From: Blastocladiella britannica
Lineage: Eukaryota; Blastocladiomycota; Blastocladiomycetes; Blastocladiales; Blastocladiaceae
Direction: 5' to 3'
DNA length: 19,594 nt
NCBI GenBank assembly: GCA_025349905.2
Contig: MU624868.1
Location: 1-19,594 of the forward strand
Shown: positions 1 through 9,743 of the stretch, piece after piece
How positions within the stretch are numbered: the stretch's first letter is position 1
Layout of the letters: each line of letters starts with the position of its first letter
Program-made: the position numbers and the translations under genes
The notes under the pieces: generated by a model
The model's database searches: none
What the model was told of the DNA's origin: nothing
What the model saw: the letters and a program-made list of their open reading frames with translations, nothing else

Positions 1-88
1 GCACCTCGCTACTCAATCAAACGCGAAAAAAAAAAACAATCCGTCATTCATTTCTTCCCCACCAACTCACCGACTCACACAAAGGACA

Positions 89-1156
89 TTACTCTTGGGG
101 CTGCGGCTGCTGCTGCTGCTCCTGTGGGAGGTGACCGGGAGCAACATCGATCGACATGGCCTGGGGTCCGTCCATTGCACCAGGAGGAGCCTCGCCACCA
201 TGGTGGCCACCACGACCACCGCCACGGCCGTACGGGTTCATGCGGTGGTTGCCGCGGCCTCGGTACCCGCCGCGACCACGGTACCCCTGACCACCAGCAC
301 CGGCGCCGCCATTATACGCGCCGGGCATCATGTGCGGCGGCGGTGCGCCGTATGGTGCCATCATGTGCGGTGGCGGCGCGCCGTACGGGTGGTGGTGCTG
401 CGGCGCCGGCGGGTACCATCCGTGGTTCGACGAGTACTGCGGCGGGTACCCACCGGGCGCGCCGTACGGCATCGGCGCCGAGTACCCGTACGGCATGGGC
501 GGCGGACCACCGTACCCGCCACGGGCGCCGCGGTACCCTCCACGACCGCCACCACGGGGACCACTGCTGCCACGGACGCGCATGCCGGGCACGTTGGTGC
601 GCTTGGGCGTGACCTTGATCTGGCGGCCGTGCAGCTCCGAGTCCTGCAGCGCCACGGCGGCATTGACCGACTCCTCGAGCGCAAACTCCACGTACGCGTA
701 GCCCAGCGGCGAGCCCGTGAACTTGTTTTGGCGGATCGTCACCCGGTTGATGGCACCGCACCCGGCGAAATGCGCCTGCAGCTGGTCGGGCGTCACGCTG
801 TAGTCCACGTTCCCCACGTACACGGACCGCTTGTCGGCCTCTTCCTTGGAAGGGTCGATCGACAGGACTGACGACGGGCCGCCGCCGTGAATGCTGCTGG
901 CGTCGCTGCCGCCGGCGGGACCCGAGTTGGGGTTGGTCGGGGCGTGCAGGACGGTGCCGTCGAGGCCCACGGCACCCGATGCGCTGCCACCGGCCGCCAC
1001 GTTCTGCAGCTGGTGGGTTTCCGACTCGAACGCGGCAATCTTGGCCTGGTACGCCTCAATGTCGAATTCCTGATGATTTTATCGTCAGATTGGTTTTCCA
1101 AATTGGTGAATGAATACAGTAGCAAGTACCTCGTCCGATTCGTAGCGGTCAGACAT
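89..1156 (-). CDS. PAB2: Nuclear polyadenylate-binding protein 2 (PABPN1/Pab2 family)
   Basis: Spliced as complement(join(89..1069,1130..1156)), 335 aa. Exon 1 is only 27 nt and encodes MSDRYESDE. The 60-nt intron (1070-1129) has donor GTACTT, a CTGAC branch-like site and a CAG acceptor, and joins in phase 0 to [15 protein letters not shown]. That short acidic/coiled helix before the RRM is characteristic of PABPN1 and Pab2. One RRM spans about residues 90-167, with RNP2 VYVGNV (92-97) and RNP1 LGYAYVEF (131-138), followed by the family signature [13 protein letters not shown]. The C-terminal half (172-335) is rich in RGG/RGY, Pro, Tyr, His and Met and ends in a Gln/Pro tail; Arg residues here are probable methylation sites. 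In the family, the RRM and helix bind poly(A) in the nucleus, stimulate poly(A) polymerase and feed nuclear RNA decay. The start at 1156 is chosen because it gives an acidic N-terminus and a clean splice. It is divergent from the COX gene. Exon 1 is the least certain part. Confidence 0.92.
1070..1129 (-). other. Intron of the PAB2-like gene
   Basis: Read on the minus strand it begins GTACTTGC and ends ATCATCAG, with CTGAC about 15 nt before the acceptor. Removing it joins two in-frame coding segments in phase 0. It is typical of the short introns seen throughout this window. Confidence 0.85.
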
Positions 1157-1599
1157 GGTTCAAAAGAAAGCTGATCATTTCAATTTCAATTTTCCAGTCC
1201 AGAGTGTGTCAATTTGTCCGTAGCTGGCCGTTGCAATCGAATAAAATAATAAAATAGAGTGAGCATCAAAATATTATCAACCATACCAAATTTCTTTTTT
1301 TTAAAGGTAATATGAAGGATTTTTATATGGGGGGTGTAAATTTTTATTCTTTTTTACCCTATTATTTTTTTGTAATAAAAAATAATACGCGTACCTCGTC
1401 GTTATTGCTTTGAAGTGAGTAAAAGAGAAAGGAGAAAAAAACATCAACACAGACAATGTGCGAGACGTAACACGTGGAGTACTGCGAAATATTCCCGAAA
1501 ATTATTCAACTTTTCCTCTTTCCAACCTGTTGCCCACCAGTCAGTCCGTCCCGCCGTCACTCGTCACGATAACTTTACACTTGATTTAACCAAAAAAAA
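1157..1599. promoter_or_regulatory. Bidirectional intergenic region between PAB2-like and COX IV genes
   Basis: These 443 bp separate the two divergent start codons and must hold both 5' flanks. The middle (about 1245-1390) is strongly AT-rich with A and T runs, unlike the GC-rich coding DNA on both sides. I see no open reading frame with coding character. Several TATA/AATAAA-like strings occur, but in such AT-rich sequence none can be singled out as a real signal. The COX start codon directly follows a run of nine A residues. Confidence 0.6.
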
Positions 1600-2348
1600 A
1601 TGTTCCGTGCCGCCGTCTCTGCCCGTGCCCCCCTCGCGCGCCGCGCCGCGTCGACCCTGACCGCCGATGCCGCCCACGCCGCCGCTGCCTCCCCGGCCGC
1701 CGCGTCGCGCACCGCTCTGGCAGACATCCCCGCCCGCTGGACGCAGCTGGCACAGCAGGACCGCACGGCCGTGGTCGAGTCGCTGCTGGCGGCCCAGAAG
1801 AACGACTGGAAGACCATGTCGCTGGAGCAGAAGAAAGCTCGTGCGTATCTCTCCAGTCCCCATATTTTGTTATTTTGCCCAGTTGGTCCCCCTCTTTGTC
1901 CTTGATTGGCATTGGTTGTTGGGCTGTGAAGAAATTTATTCGGAGCGGCGATCGCAAAACGCAACTCTATTTTCACTATTCGAAGGCTTGGATTTGACCA
2001 ACATCATACACATATCATAGTCTTCTACATTGCCTACGGCCCGCACGGCCCCCGTGAGCGCCTGCCCAAGGGCTTCCAGACCCGCGTCTTTGCCGGCGTG
2101 GTTGGCGTCATTGCCGCGTCCGGTGCCATGTTCTACTGGCTCAAGACTGTTGGTGCGTCTGCACACTACCATTTTTTTATGTCAAGTACTGGACACTAAC
2201 CATAAATAAACCAGGCGGCGCCGGCGTCCCCACCACCACCCAGGAGTGGCAGGAGGCCGCCAACGAGTACGCCAAGGCGCAAAACGGGAACCCCTTTTCG
2301 GGCGTTGCCTCCCCCGACTACAAGGGCAAGGGCCACATTGACCAGTAA
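1600..2348 (+). CDS. COX5: Cytochrome c oxidase subunit IV (yeast Cox5-type), mitochondrial
   Basis: Spliced as join(1600..1840,2021..2152,2215..2348), 168 aa. The N-terminus (MFRAAVSARAPLARRAAS) is Arg/Ala-rich with no acidic residues, a classic mitochondrial presequence. The mature part carries the COX IV landmarks: RWTQLAQQDR (residues 46-55), KNDWKTMSLEQKKA leading into LFYIAYGPHGPRE (to about 93), then one transmembrane helix (about 103-121). A matrix/intermembrane tail follows with TTQEWQEAANEY and NPFSGV near the C-terminus, as in Cox5a/b. It is a nuclear-encoded structural subunit of respiratory complex IV in the inner mitochondrial membrane. Intron 1 (180 nt, phase 1) has donor GTGCGT. 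Intron 2 (62 nt, phase 1) has donor GTGCGT and a perfect CACTAAC branch site. The length matches the family (about 150-170 aa). Nothing looks broken. The family call is secure; the symbol follows yeast usage. Confidence 0.94.
1841..2020 (+). other. Intron 1 of the COX IV gene
   Basis: It begins GTGCGTAT and ends ATCATAG. At 180 nt it is roughly three times longer than every other intron in the window. It splits a Leu codon (C|TC), restoring KKA-L-FYIAYG. No coding or RNA feature is visible inside it. Confidence 0.85.
2153..2214 (+). other. Intron 2 of the COX IV gene
   Basis: 62 nt, beginning GTGCGTCT and ending ACCAG, with CACTAAC at 2194-2200 as a textbook branch site. It splits a Gly codon (G|GC). 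Confidence 0.9.
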
Positions 2349-2712
2349 AATTGCCTTGACCCACCCTCCTTCCTTCTCTCTTATATTTCATCTTGTTGTT
2401 TTTGCCGATTTATTATTTCCCCCCTACCATATTGCGTTTACTCTCCTTGCTTCTCTTGTCGGCCTCGATTTATGCCACAATGACTGCGAAAAAATGAGAG
2501 GAAAAAACAATGGACGAACGGATCGACACTGGCAAATTCCCAAGTTACAAGTATCCTTTTTATCTTGCGCCCTTCCCCCCTCCCTCCCCCTATTAGTTAA
2601 ACGCCGCCGATCCCAGAATGTGGAATATGTTTTCTCTCTTTCACTCTTGGTTTCACTTGGATCCTTGGGAGATCGCGTCTCATGCCGGAAAAAAAAAAGC
2701 ATAAATATTCAT
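2349..2712. other. Convergent intergenic region between COX IV and kinesin-9 genes
   Basis: The two genes end tail-to-tail here, so both 3' untranslated regions and cleavage sites must fall within 364 bp. The sequence is T/C-rich on the plus strand near the COX stop and contains an A10 run at 2690-2699 close to the kinesin end. No convincing gene, RNA or repeat is visible. Open frames on either strand here are short and lack the GC-rich third positions of neighbouring genes. Confidence 0.6.
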
Positions 2713-5711
2713 TTACGGTGATGGCCCGATCCCTTTTGCTGCCGAGTAGAACGCGGCAATGTCCTCGGCAATCGTGGCCCGGCTCTGTGAAGATCGCCCT
2801 GTTGTTCGACCTCGCGTGATCCGGGTTGATGACGACGGTCCACCCTCTGAACCGTCCAATCGCGACGACGGCCGCGATCCGCCCAGCGATGTGTCATCGT
2901 CGGCCATGGATGATGGCGGTCGTCGTGGGTCGGGGGCCAGAGACCGTGGATCGGGGGCCGGCGACGCGCGGGGTGTGCCCCAGGCAGTCCCTCGCGCACT
3001 TGGGCCGTGTCCAGAGTCGTGATGAAGAGATCTTTGGAATGGTTGCGGTGTGACGGCACTGCGATCCGGGCTCGCTGCTGACGACGAAGACAGGTCCAGC
3101 GCATGGGTGTCGGTGAGCCACACGTGAAAGTCCTTGTTGAACTGCATTTTCGCGCGCTCCAGCAGATGTTGCAGGTGCTCGGTCTCGAGCTTGAGATCCT
3201 TGAGCTCCTGGAACTTGACCTTGTACCTATTTATTCCACGAGTGGTCAGTGATAAGGCAATGTGCGTCAATATTTCTTTTGGTAGGAACGTACACGGCCG
3301 TGTCCTGCCCAATACTGCTCCGCAACTTGGCCTCTTCGGCCTCAATCAGATCAAGGCAGCTGGAAGCCGACGAATCGGCCAGACCCGACCCATCAAAGTT
3401 GGCGCGCAGACACGACAGCTTGTCCTTGGCTCGCTCTAATCATTTCAAATGGTCGGTAAAATGCGAAATGGACCGCCATGAAAATGTAGGAACGCACTGA
3501 TCCGTTCGCGCATGGCCTGCGCCTCGGCTCCCAACGTCTTTGCCCGCGCATAGCACTCTTTAAGCGCGGCCTTTTGGGCCTCGATACTCGCAAGCGGCAC
3601 ATACGATGCCTTGAACGCCTCGATCAGCTCAGTACGGTCTCCAATCGGCGCTGCTGGTGCACGGGCGGTGGGTACTGCTGGTAGCAGCGATGCCGTGGAT
3701 TCGTTTTCGGGTCGTCGTGCTGGAGACAGCGGCCCACCTGCCTCACGCTTGATTGAGGCGCGAGAATGCATCTGGGCGGCGTCCAGCGACGCAGTGCTGC
3801 TGTACGCAGAGTCGGCGAGATTGGGGACCGCTGCACCGGACTTGCGCTGGGAGAGAGGTACGGGTGCACCATTTGCAGAAGTCGCAGCAGCACCTTCCAG
3901 AGCGCGCACGCGAGCCTTGTACTGGTTGACCATGGGGATCAAGACGCCGATTTCCGTGTCACGCTGCGTCAAGAGTCGCTGGAGCTGCGTGATTTCGTCG
4001 CTGGTTGCGGTCGTCGACGACGATGGCGCTCCAATTGGTGTTGCTGCCGAGACCCGTGCATGTGCGGGCGGTATTGGATGAGATGAACCACCGCCGCCGC
4101 TCCTCATCATCCGGCGCAGCTCGCCAAATGCCGCCACGGCCTTGCGATAGTCGGTGAACATGACCGCGGAGTCGTCGCCATTCAAGTAGTCCTGCACGAG
4201 CTCGACAACGCGCGCAAGTTCGTACTCGGCCAGCTCGTCCCCGTGGCTGGCACCGTCCTCGTCGCCGCGAGCCAGCGCCAGCTCGGCTTTGAGCTGCGCA
4301 ATCTGCTGCTTGAGCCGTGCAATCACCAGATACGGGTCCAGCTCCTCGTTGACTGATACGCGGTTCGAGATCAGGGCCACGCGTTGGGCAAATCGGCAGG
4401 TCGATATGGATTCCTATTTTTTTTTTCTGCGTGAGCATAAATTAATGCAACTCAAAAGAACGTAAAAGACCTCAAGAAGATGCTCTTCAGTGGCAAGCGT
4501 GGCAACCATACACGTCTTGCAATTGCCACCGAGCGAGTCGCGCAAGATGCTCGTCATCATCGAGTTGCGGTACGGAACGTGTGTTCGGCGGCCCATGGCC
4601 TTTTCGTGCAGCGCAACAATGACGTGCTCGAGGAAATGAAGCGACAGATTGATGGACTTTGCTTCCTTGAGCAGCATGCCGTCGATTCCGGTCTTGGAGA
4701 CCCGCTCGGATCCGGCCAGATCCACCAGGTGCAGTTTCGATCGTCGGATGACCTCCGACCCTTCCTCGCGCGACTCGATCGAAATAATAAATAAGCAATG
4801 CGAGCGCGACGACGCAGGGTTGGACGGGGTCTCGGCAATCATTTTGTTGGTGTCCCCTGTAAACAGCCAGTTGAGCGCTTCCTCTTCGCTCGCGGCTGGG
4901 TGGCAGCCCAGGTTTTGCAGCTGGATCGTCTGGTCTTCAGACTCTCGCAGTGTCACTTTACTATATCCTTTTAAAGTTAATATATTGTTTCTGCTGCAAA
5001 GGAGATATAATAAGGGCATACGGCAAGTCCTCTAATCGCTTGGCATCGCGGGTATCGTCCAAGAGATCGTAGCCATTCTCATTGTAAATTTCGAGGTACG
5101 AAATGCCAATCGAGTACCTTCGCTTTGTCCTCTGTGGAAATTTCCTCAGTAAGGAAAATACCATTACACATACGCATGAAATAAGATTAAGGTACCTGAG
5201 CCACCTCCTTGAAGATAAACTGCACGGTCCGCGGAATCAGTCCGCGATCAGCATACCGTTCCGCTCCACCCGTGATGGTAAACGTCTTGCCCGATCCCGT
5301 CTGCCCGTACGCAAACACGGTGGCATTGAACCCATCCAGCACCGACAAGATAATGTCCTTGGCAACGTGATCAAAGACCTCCTCCTGCGTGGTGCGGTCG
5401 TCAAAGACCCGATCGAACCGGAACCCAAAGTGCTCGCGCGAATTGTTGATGAGGCCAAGCGTCTCGTCGCGCGGTACATGAAAGTGCAGTTGCGGGGCAT
5501 TGTCATCGCCCGGAATTGGACCATCCACCACGACTTTGGTCGCACCACCTGAGGTGCTCGTGTCGCGGATATTGGCATTGGCTTTGCGCGGTCGGATGCG
5601 CGCGAAAATGCGAATCGCTTGGTTGAGCGGCGCGGTCGATTCGGTGCCATTGTCTGTTCCATCACCTGTTGTTGCTGTTGCCGCTGGTGGTGGTGGTTCT
5701 TGCGCAGGCAT
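2713..5711 (-). CDS. KIF6: Kinesin-9 family motor, KIF6-type, complete six-exon gene
   Basis: Spliced as complement(join(2713..3226,3294..3435,3498..4413,4471..4960,5022..5131,5196..5711)), 895 aa. The N-terminal motor domain (about 30-390) has P-loop GQTGSGKT (136-143), FTITGGAERYADRGLIPRT, switch I NPASSRSH (256-263), switch II DLAGSE (289-294), HVPYRNSMMTSILRDSLGG (337-355), and the neck-proximal motif ESISTCRFAQRVALI that starts exon 4. The tail has short coiled coils, ITQLQRLLTQRDTEIGVL, LETEHLQHLLERAKMQ and a C-terminal AEDIAAFYSAAKG block. These tail motifs match the KIF6 branch of kinesin-9 rather than KIF9. The family consists of ATP-driven microtubule motors of motile cilia and flagella, so this gene implies a flagellated stage. 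All five introns are 57-67 nt, and removing them keeps the frame end to end. Human KIF6 is about 814 aa, so the length fits. No catalytic residue is missing. Confidence 0.95.
3227..3293 (-). other. Kinesin-9 intron 5
   Basis: 67 nt, donor GTACGT, CTGAC branch site, acceptor AAATAG. It splits a Val codon (GT|G) and restores DTAVYKVKFQELKDLK. Confidence 0.85.
3436..3497 (-). other. Kinesin-9 intron 4
   Basis: 62 nt, donor GTGCGT, acceptor GATTAG. It splits a Lys codon (A|AG) and joins MRERI to KRAKDKLSCL. Confidence 0.82.
4414..4470 (-). other. Kinesin-9 intron 3, with two closely spaced candidate acceptors
   Basis: 57 nt with the weak donor GTCTTT. The sequence before the exon reads GCAG, then A10, then TAG. 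Only the distal TAG (after the A-run) restores HLLE|ESISTCRFAQ in frame. The upstream GCAG would insert 13 nt and shift the frame. Confidence 0.85.
4961..5021 (-). other. Kinesin-9 intron 2
   Basis: 61 nt, donor GTATGC, ATTAAC branch-like site, acceptor ATATAG. It splits a Pro codon and restores LEDLPKVTL, a conserved KIF6 junction. Confidence 0.88.
5132..5195 (-). other. Kinesin-9 intron 1
   Basis: 64 nt on the minus strand, donor GTACCT and acceptor CCACAG, phase 0 between KEVAQ and RTKRRYSIG. The join restores the conserved block leading to SYLEIYNENGYDLLD. Confidence 0.85.
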
Positions 5712-6130
5712 CCTCTCATTCGATTCTCTGCAATGTGTTGGGAATTTTTAACAAAAAAAGATGAGAAAGGTGTTCTTTGATCCGCGTGAGAACTCAAACC
5801 CAAATAGTGCCACTGGACCCCAACCGGCCATGCGGACCCTGAATGTTCCCATCGAAACAAGATGTGGTGCCCCCACATTGCCGGCGAAGTATATTTCACG
5901 CAGTACGCCACAGTGGGGCATGTATTTTGAAGCACGGAGAACTTCGGAGATAACTTCCCCGCGCTTGTTTGGATTTGCAGACTACACACACGCGCGATTG
6001 AATTGCCAGAAACAACGAAAACTTGTCTTTGCAAAAAGTATAGATATTAGACCGCAACCTGCTTGCGGACCCACGGCGCCCTTTCCCCACCAGGTCGGAC
6101 GCGTTATTGTAAATTTCATTAGACTTGATT

Positions 6131-6152
6131 GTATATCCACAGTATATCCACC
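6131..6152 (+). repeat. Tandem repeat, 11-nt unit, two copies
   Basis: The unit GTATATCCACA (6131-6141) is repeated with one final-base change at 6142-6152. It lies in the spacer upstream of both the kinesin-9 and zinc-finger genes. Confidence 0.8.
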
Positions 6153-6167
6153 TACAAGACGTGTACG

Positions 6168-6203
6168 TACTTTGATCCTAGCTACTTTGATCCTAACTAC
6201 TTT
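6168..6203 (+). repeat. Tandem repeat, 15-nt period, about 2.4 copies
   Basis: TACTTTGATCCTA occurs at 6168-6180 and again at 6183-6195, each followed by a two-base spacer, with a third partial copy (TACTTT) running into a T-rich tract. It lies in the same spacer as the 11-nt repeat. Confidence 0.8.
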
Positions 6204-6279
6204 TTTTTCTTTACGACGCGTCCCTTTCCCTTCCTTTTCCTCCTCCCAACCAACTGTCCTGGTGCTGATGCTGCACTGC

Positions 6280-6305
6280 AAAAAAAAAAAAAAAAAAAAA
6301 AAAAA
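6280..6305 (+). repeat. Homopolymer run of 26 A
   Basis: Uninterrupted A26 lies in the middle of the spacer, preceded by ACTGC and followed by GTGGTG. Its exact length is likely unreliable in any assembly. It could be a retroposition scar or a nucleosome-excluding poly(dA:dT) tract; nothing else in the sequence decides between them. Confidence 0.85.
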
Positions 6306-6812
6306 GTGGTGATGCGGTCTTGGACCCACGTTTTGAAATGGTCACGCAGGACAAAAGTCGTCAAGCCTCACCGCTCATCGAACTTTTATTGGGCGACCTA
6401 ACATCCATTGAATACAACGCCGAATTCGCTGCTGTATTGGCGAGCTGAGTGAGGGCAGGAGCCCAAAAGATATTCGCAGCGAGTGACACTATACCATTCT
6501 TCTTTTACTCGAGTCGTCCCTTTTCGCCACTATCTTTCCTGACCTCGCCGAAACGAAACCCACCTCCAAAGAGATAGTGAATCTAGACGTTGTATGCAAC
6601 ATATTTTTCCTTGGTTTTTCCACTCCTCTATCGTCGCCCTTGTTTCGTCCTTGCCTCTTGTTTTTTGCGGTGTTGCAGTCACTCCTCAACTGATCACTGA
6701 CTCTGTTTTGTTGTTGATATACCCAGGACACACAAGATCCTCGCTCGGCACCTTTGTATTTATATTCCGCACGTCTTGCATTGTCGTCGTTGCGTCACAT
6801 TGAGGCAAGTAC

Positions 6813-9743
6813 ATGGCTGCCTACCACTCTTCCTTTGCCCAAGCGGCAACAGCAACAACAACGCCCGCATGGTCGCTTGACGATCAGGTGCCCTCGACCT
6901 CGATTTTGTCCCCTCCCGTGGTCACAACGCAACAAGAGTCCCAGCTCATACAACAGCAACAACAACAACAACACCAGTACCAGCAGCACCACCACCATCA
7001 TTACCAGCAGCATCACGTCTCTTGGCATCTCCCCCCGACCTCCACCACCTCGACCACGAACTTTGACAGCCTGTCGTCCATGCTACTCGTCTCTGCTCCC
7101 ATGGCTCCCTCTTCGTCGCAGTACATGGCGCCGCAGCGGTCGTCGTCGCTAGCCCACTCGACCTTTGATGGCCCTGCCTCATCGTTTGGTATGTGGAGGA
7201 TCGAAAAAAGGGAAACCTCATTTTCCATTGACTGATCGATCTTGATAACGACAGCGTACCCACCGGCAACAGTAATGTCAGCGATGGCACCGGTTGCTTA
7301 TGCCCTCGATCTGCACGCTTGGCCCGCCGCCTCTACGAGCAGCTCTGGATACCCGGCGCCAGATTCATCTTCGCTCCCCAGCTGGGCTGCCTCAGCGGAC
7401 CTCATGTCGCAGCCCCTTGTATATACTCCCCCTCAATTCGCGGGTGTGACGACCACCGACCCATCGGCAGCCCTGATGGACTACTCGCGCCAGGACCTTT
7501 CGGCATACGCGTCGCACACTGCTCCCTTTGCTGGACAGGACAGCCAGGGATCGCACTACCCCGAGTCGTCGGCTCCCACGCCGCCGTCGCCGCCCATCAG
7601 CGTCTCGGCTCCGTCGGTCTCTGGCTCGCCGTACATGGGCGCCATGCCTCTGGTTACGGTTGCCACCGTGACGGCCGCGGCGGCAGCAGCAGCAGCAGCC
7701 AAGGCAGCAGAGCCGTTCATGTTTTCGCCGTCGTCGTCGCCCCGGAACGGCGCGCCCATCAGCATGTTTGCCGCCGCGGCGATCGCTCCCGAGGTGCATG
7801 CCATTCGTACCGGCTCGCATTTCCCGCCGTCGCCCGAACCGTCGCCGTACCCGCTCGCCGCGGCGCCGTCTGCGGTGTCGCGCCCCTCGTCGCTCTCGTT
7901 TGCAGCCGGAACCAGTTTCAACGATGCCGATGATTCGCCGATCGGACCCGCCGCGGTCGCCGCCGCGTCTCCGGCCATTCTATTCCCCGGCGCGCACCGC
8001 CGGTCGCTCTCGTCTGCCAGTAGCGCCAGCCTGGCCGCAAGCATTGCCTCCCGCAACGGGGACGAGTCGGAGGTGGACACGGCAGTCGGATCAGGGATGT
8101 TGTTGTCGCCGCGCATTTTCAACAGCCAGGGGTCGCGGTCGTTTGCGTCATCCCAGCAGTACACGATGCTGCCGGCGACGACAACAACCTCGCAGGCGTC
8201 GTCGACGGCATCGTCGCCCGCCATGCCCGCGGACTCGTCGACCGACTCGATCCAGTTTGGAAATGCTCCTGGCTTTTCGGACGCGGAGCCCCCGCGCAAG
8301 CGGCACCGGCTATTTGGCAACTCCATCGACGGACTCGCTGCTGTAACTACGTCGCAGCACGAGTACGTGTTTCCGGGACTCGTTGGCGGCGGCGAATCAA
8401 CGGGCTTGTCGCCGGCGATCCGCAACTTGTCGCTGCTGCGATCGGGTAGCTTGGCGGCGTCGGCTCCCACGTCAACGACCATGGCCATGTTTGGACTGCC
8501 GGGCAGCCCTGCCGCGTCGCCGTTGATGGCCCACTCGACTACTGCTTCCAGCAATGGCAACAATCCGTCCATGGACCCATTTGGTGTTGGGGGCTCGACC
8601 GAGTCGCTCATGACTGCCCCAGTTGGACTGCCGTCCATGTCCGATTTTATCCAGCCTGTGACGTCAATGTGGATGCCCAGCCTCGTGGACTCGGATGCGG
8701 GCATTGTGACATGGTCGGTACCCGAAGGATTGCCGGCGCCGCCGCCGTCGTCGGTTAGGTACGCGGCGCCTGCTGCATTTAGTAGCACCACTTCGTTGAC
8801 GCCCAACGCTGCCCCCGCTGCCATGCTCTCGAGCGACATGCTTTCGATGCACCACCATCAACACCAGCAGCCGAGCTACCCCGGCATGATCTCGTCCGCG
8901 TTCGCCGCTTCCACACCGCCTACATCCATGGCCGAAGCGCTGCCGTTACCGCTACCACCGCCGTCCATGTCGACTGGCCTTGCGTCATCGCAGTACATGT
9001 CGCATCCGCTGGGCATGCATGTTCCTGCTGCTGCCACGCTAACTCCACTGATCACGGCGGACCTGCTGCTCGCACAGCCCGCACAGTACCAGCAGCAGCA
9101 GCAGCCGGCGTCGGCGCCGTCGTCGCCGGTCGTCAAGGCCAAGGGCAAAGGCCCGCGGCGTGGAGCAGCCGCCAAGCGCAAGCGCGGCGTGAGCGACTCG
9201 GGCGTGGTGGCGGCAGCGATTGCCGCGGCGGCCGTGGACCGGGGCGACGTGCCAACCACCCTGTCGACGTACGCCGTCTCCACAGCAGCATCGTCCCGTG
9301 CCGCGTCCCCAGTGGCAGGTGGCGAGTCGGACGATCGGTCGGGCCGAGGCGACGACGGCGACGACGACGACGGCGTCCCGCGGCCGTTCGTGTGCTCGCA
9401 CGCCGGGTGCGAGTCGCGGTTTGCCCGCAACCACGATCTGCGGCGGCACGAGCGCATTCACACGGGCGAAAAGAACTGGCACTGCCACGAGTGTGGGCGG
9501 TCGTTTGGCCGCCGCGACGCCTTAGCTCGGCACACGTCGGCGCCCGGTGGACGGTGCAAGGCGATTGCGGGGAAACGCCGCCCGTCCAAGTCTAACGCGC
9601 GCGACGCGTTCGAGGACGTGACCGTCTTGGAAGCGGCACTCTTGGCGTCCGGTGGGTTTGCGGACTCGTCGGCTTCGGCGTCGACACCTGCTGGTGAGGA
9701 TGACGACGCTGTTGTTGGGTTCCTTCCTGACGCGTCGGCATAG
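6813..9743 (+). CDS. C2H2 zinc-finger transcription factor with long low-complexity N-terminus
   Basis: Spliced as join(6813..7188,7255..9743), 954 aa. The 66-nt intron has donor GTATGT and acceptor CGACAG, splits an Ala codon (G|CG) and gives SSF-A-YPPATVMSAM. Residues 1-830 are Ser/Ala/Pro/Thr-rich, with Q7 at 47-53, a His/Gln patch to 68, a poly-Ala run, PRKRHR near exon 2 mid-length, and basic KAKGKGPRRGAAAKRKRG before the fingers (likely nuclear localisation). An acidic Asp run immediately precedes the fingers. Finger 1 is C839-x4-C844-x12-H857-x3-H861, with linker TGEKN. Finger 2 is C869-x2-C872-x12-H885-x7-C893, so its last ligand is Cys and not His. Two tandem fingers near the C-terminus are typical of fungal sequence-specific regulators. 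Target genes cannot be inferred. GC-rich third positions run throughout and no damage is seen. Confidence 0.92.
7189..7254 (+). other. Intron of the zinc-finger gene
   Basis: 66 nt from GTATGTGG to ACGACAG with a TTGACTGAT branch-like site. It removes an in-frame stop that otherwise truncates the protein at about residue 140, and restores the frame into exon 2. Confidence 0.9.

Larger units (their letters stand above)
5712..6812. promoter_or_regulatory. Divergent intergenic spacer between kinesin-9 and zinc-finger genes
   Basis: About 1.1 kb lies between the two divergent start codons and must contain both promoters and 5' leaders. It is lower in GC than the genes. It holds two short tandem repeats, an A26 run, and a pyrimidine-rich tract before the A-run (about 6199-6245). 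An open frame of 183 codons on the plus strand (5761-6312) runs through the homopolymer and ends in poly-Lys; I do not regard it as a gene. No RNA gene is evident. Confidence 0.6.

Noticed and set aside
95..871. 258-codon open frame antisense to the PAB2-like gene
   Set aside because: His/Arg/Val-rich mirror of the RGG and RRM coding sequence, which is clearly on the minus strand.
5237..6034. N-terminal extension of the kinesin gene by a longer minus-strand open frame
   Set aside because: That frame differs from the motor frame and has no motor motifs; ATG 5711 gives the proper N-terminus before the conserved IRIFARIRP strand.
5761..6312. 183-codon open frame on the plus strand in the spacer
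   Set aside because: It runs through the A26 homopolymer to end in poly-Lys, has no third-position GC bias, and has no recognisable motif; it overlaps tandem repeats and likely promoters.
7556..8839. 427-codon open frame antisense to the zinc-finger gene
   Set aside because: It is a shadow of GC-rich coding sequence on the plus strand; composition mirrors the Ser/Ala/Pro codons of the real gene.
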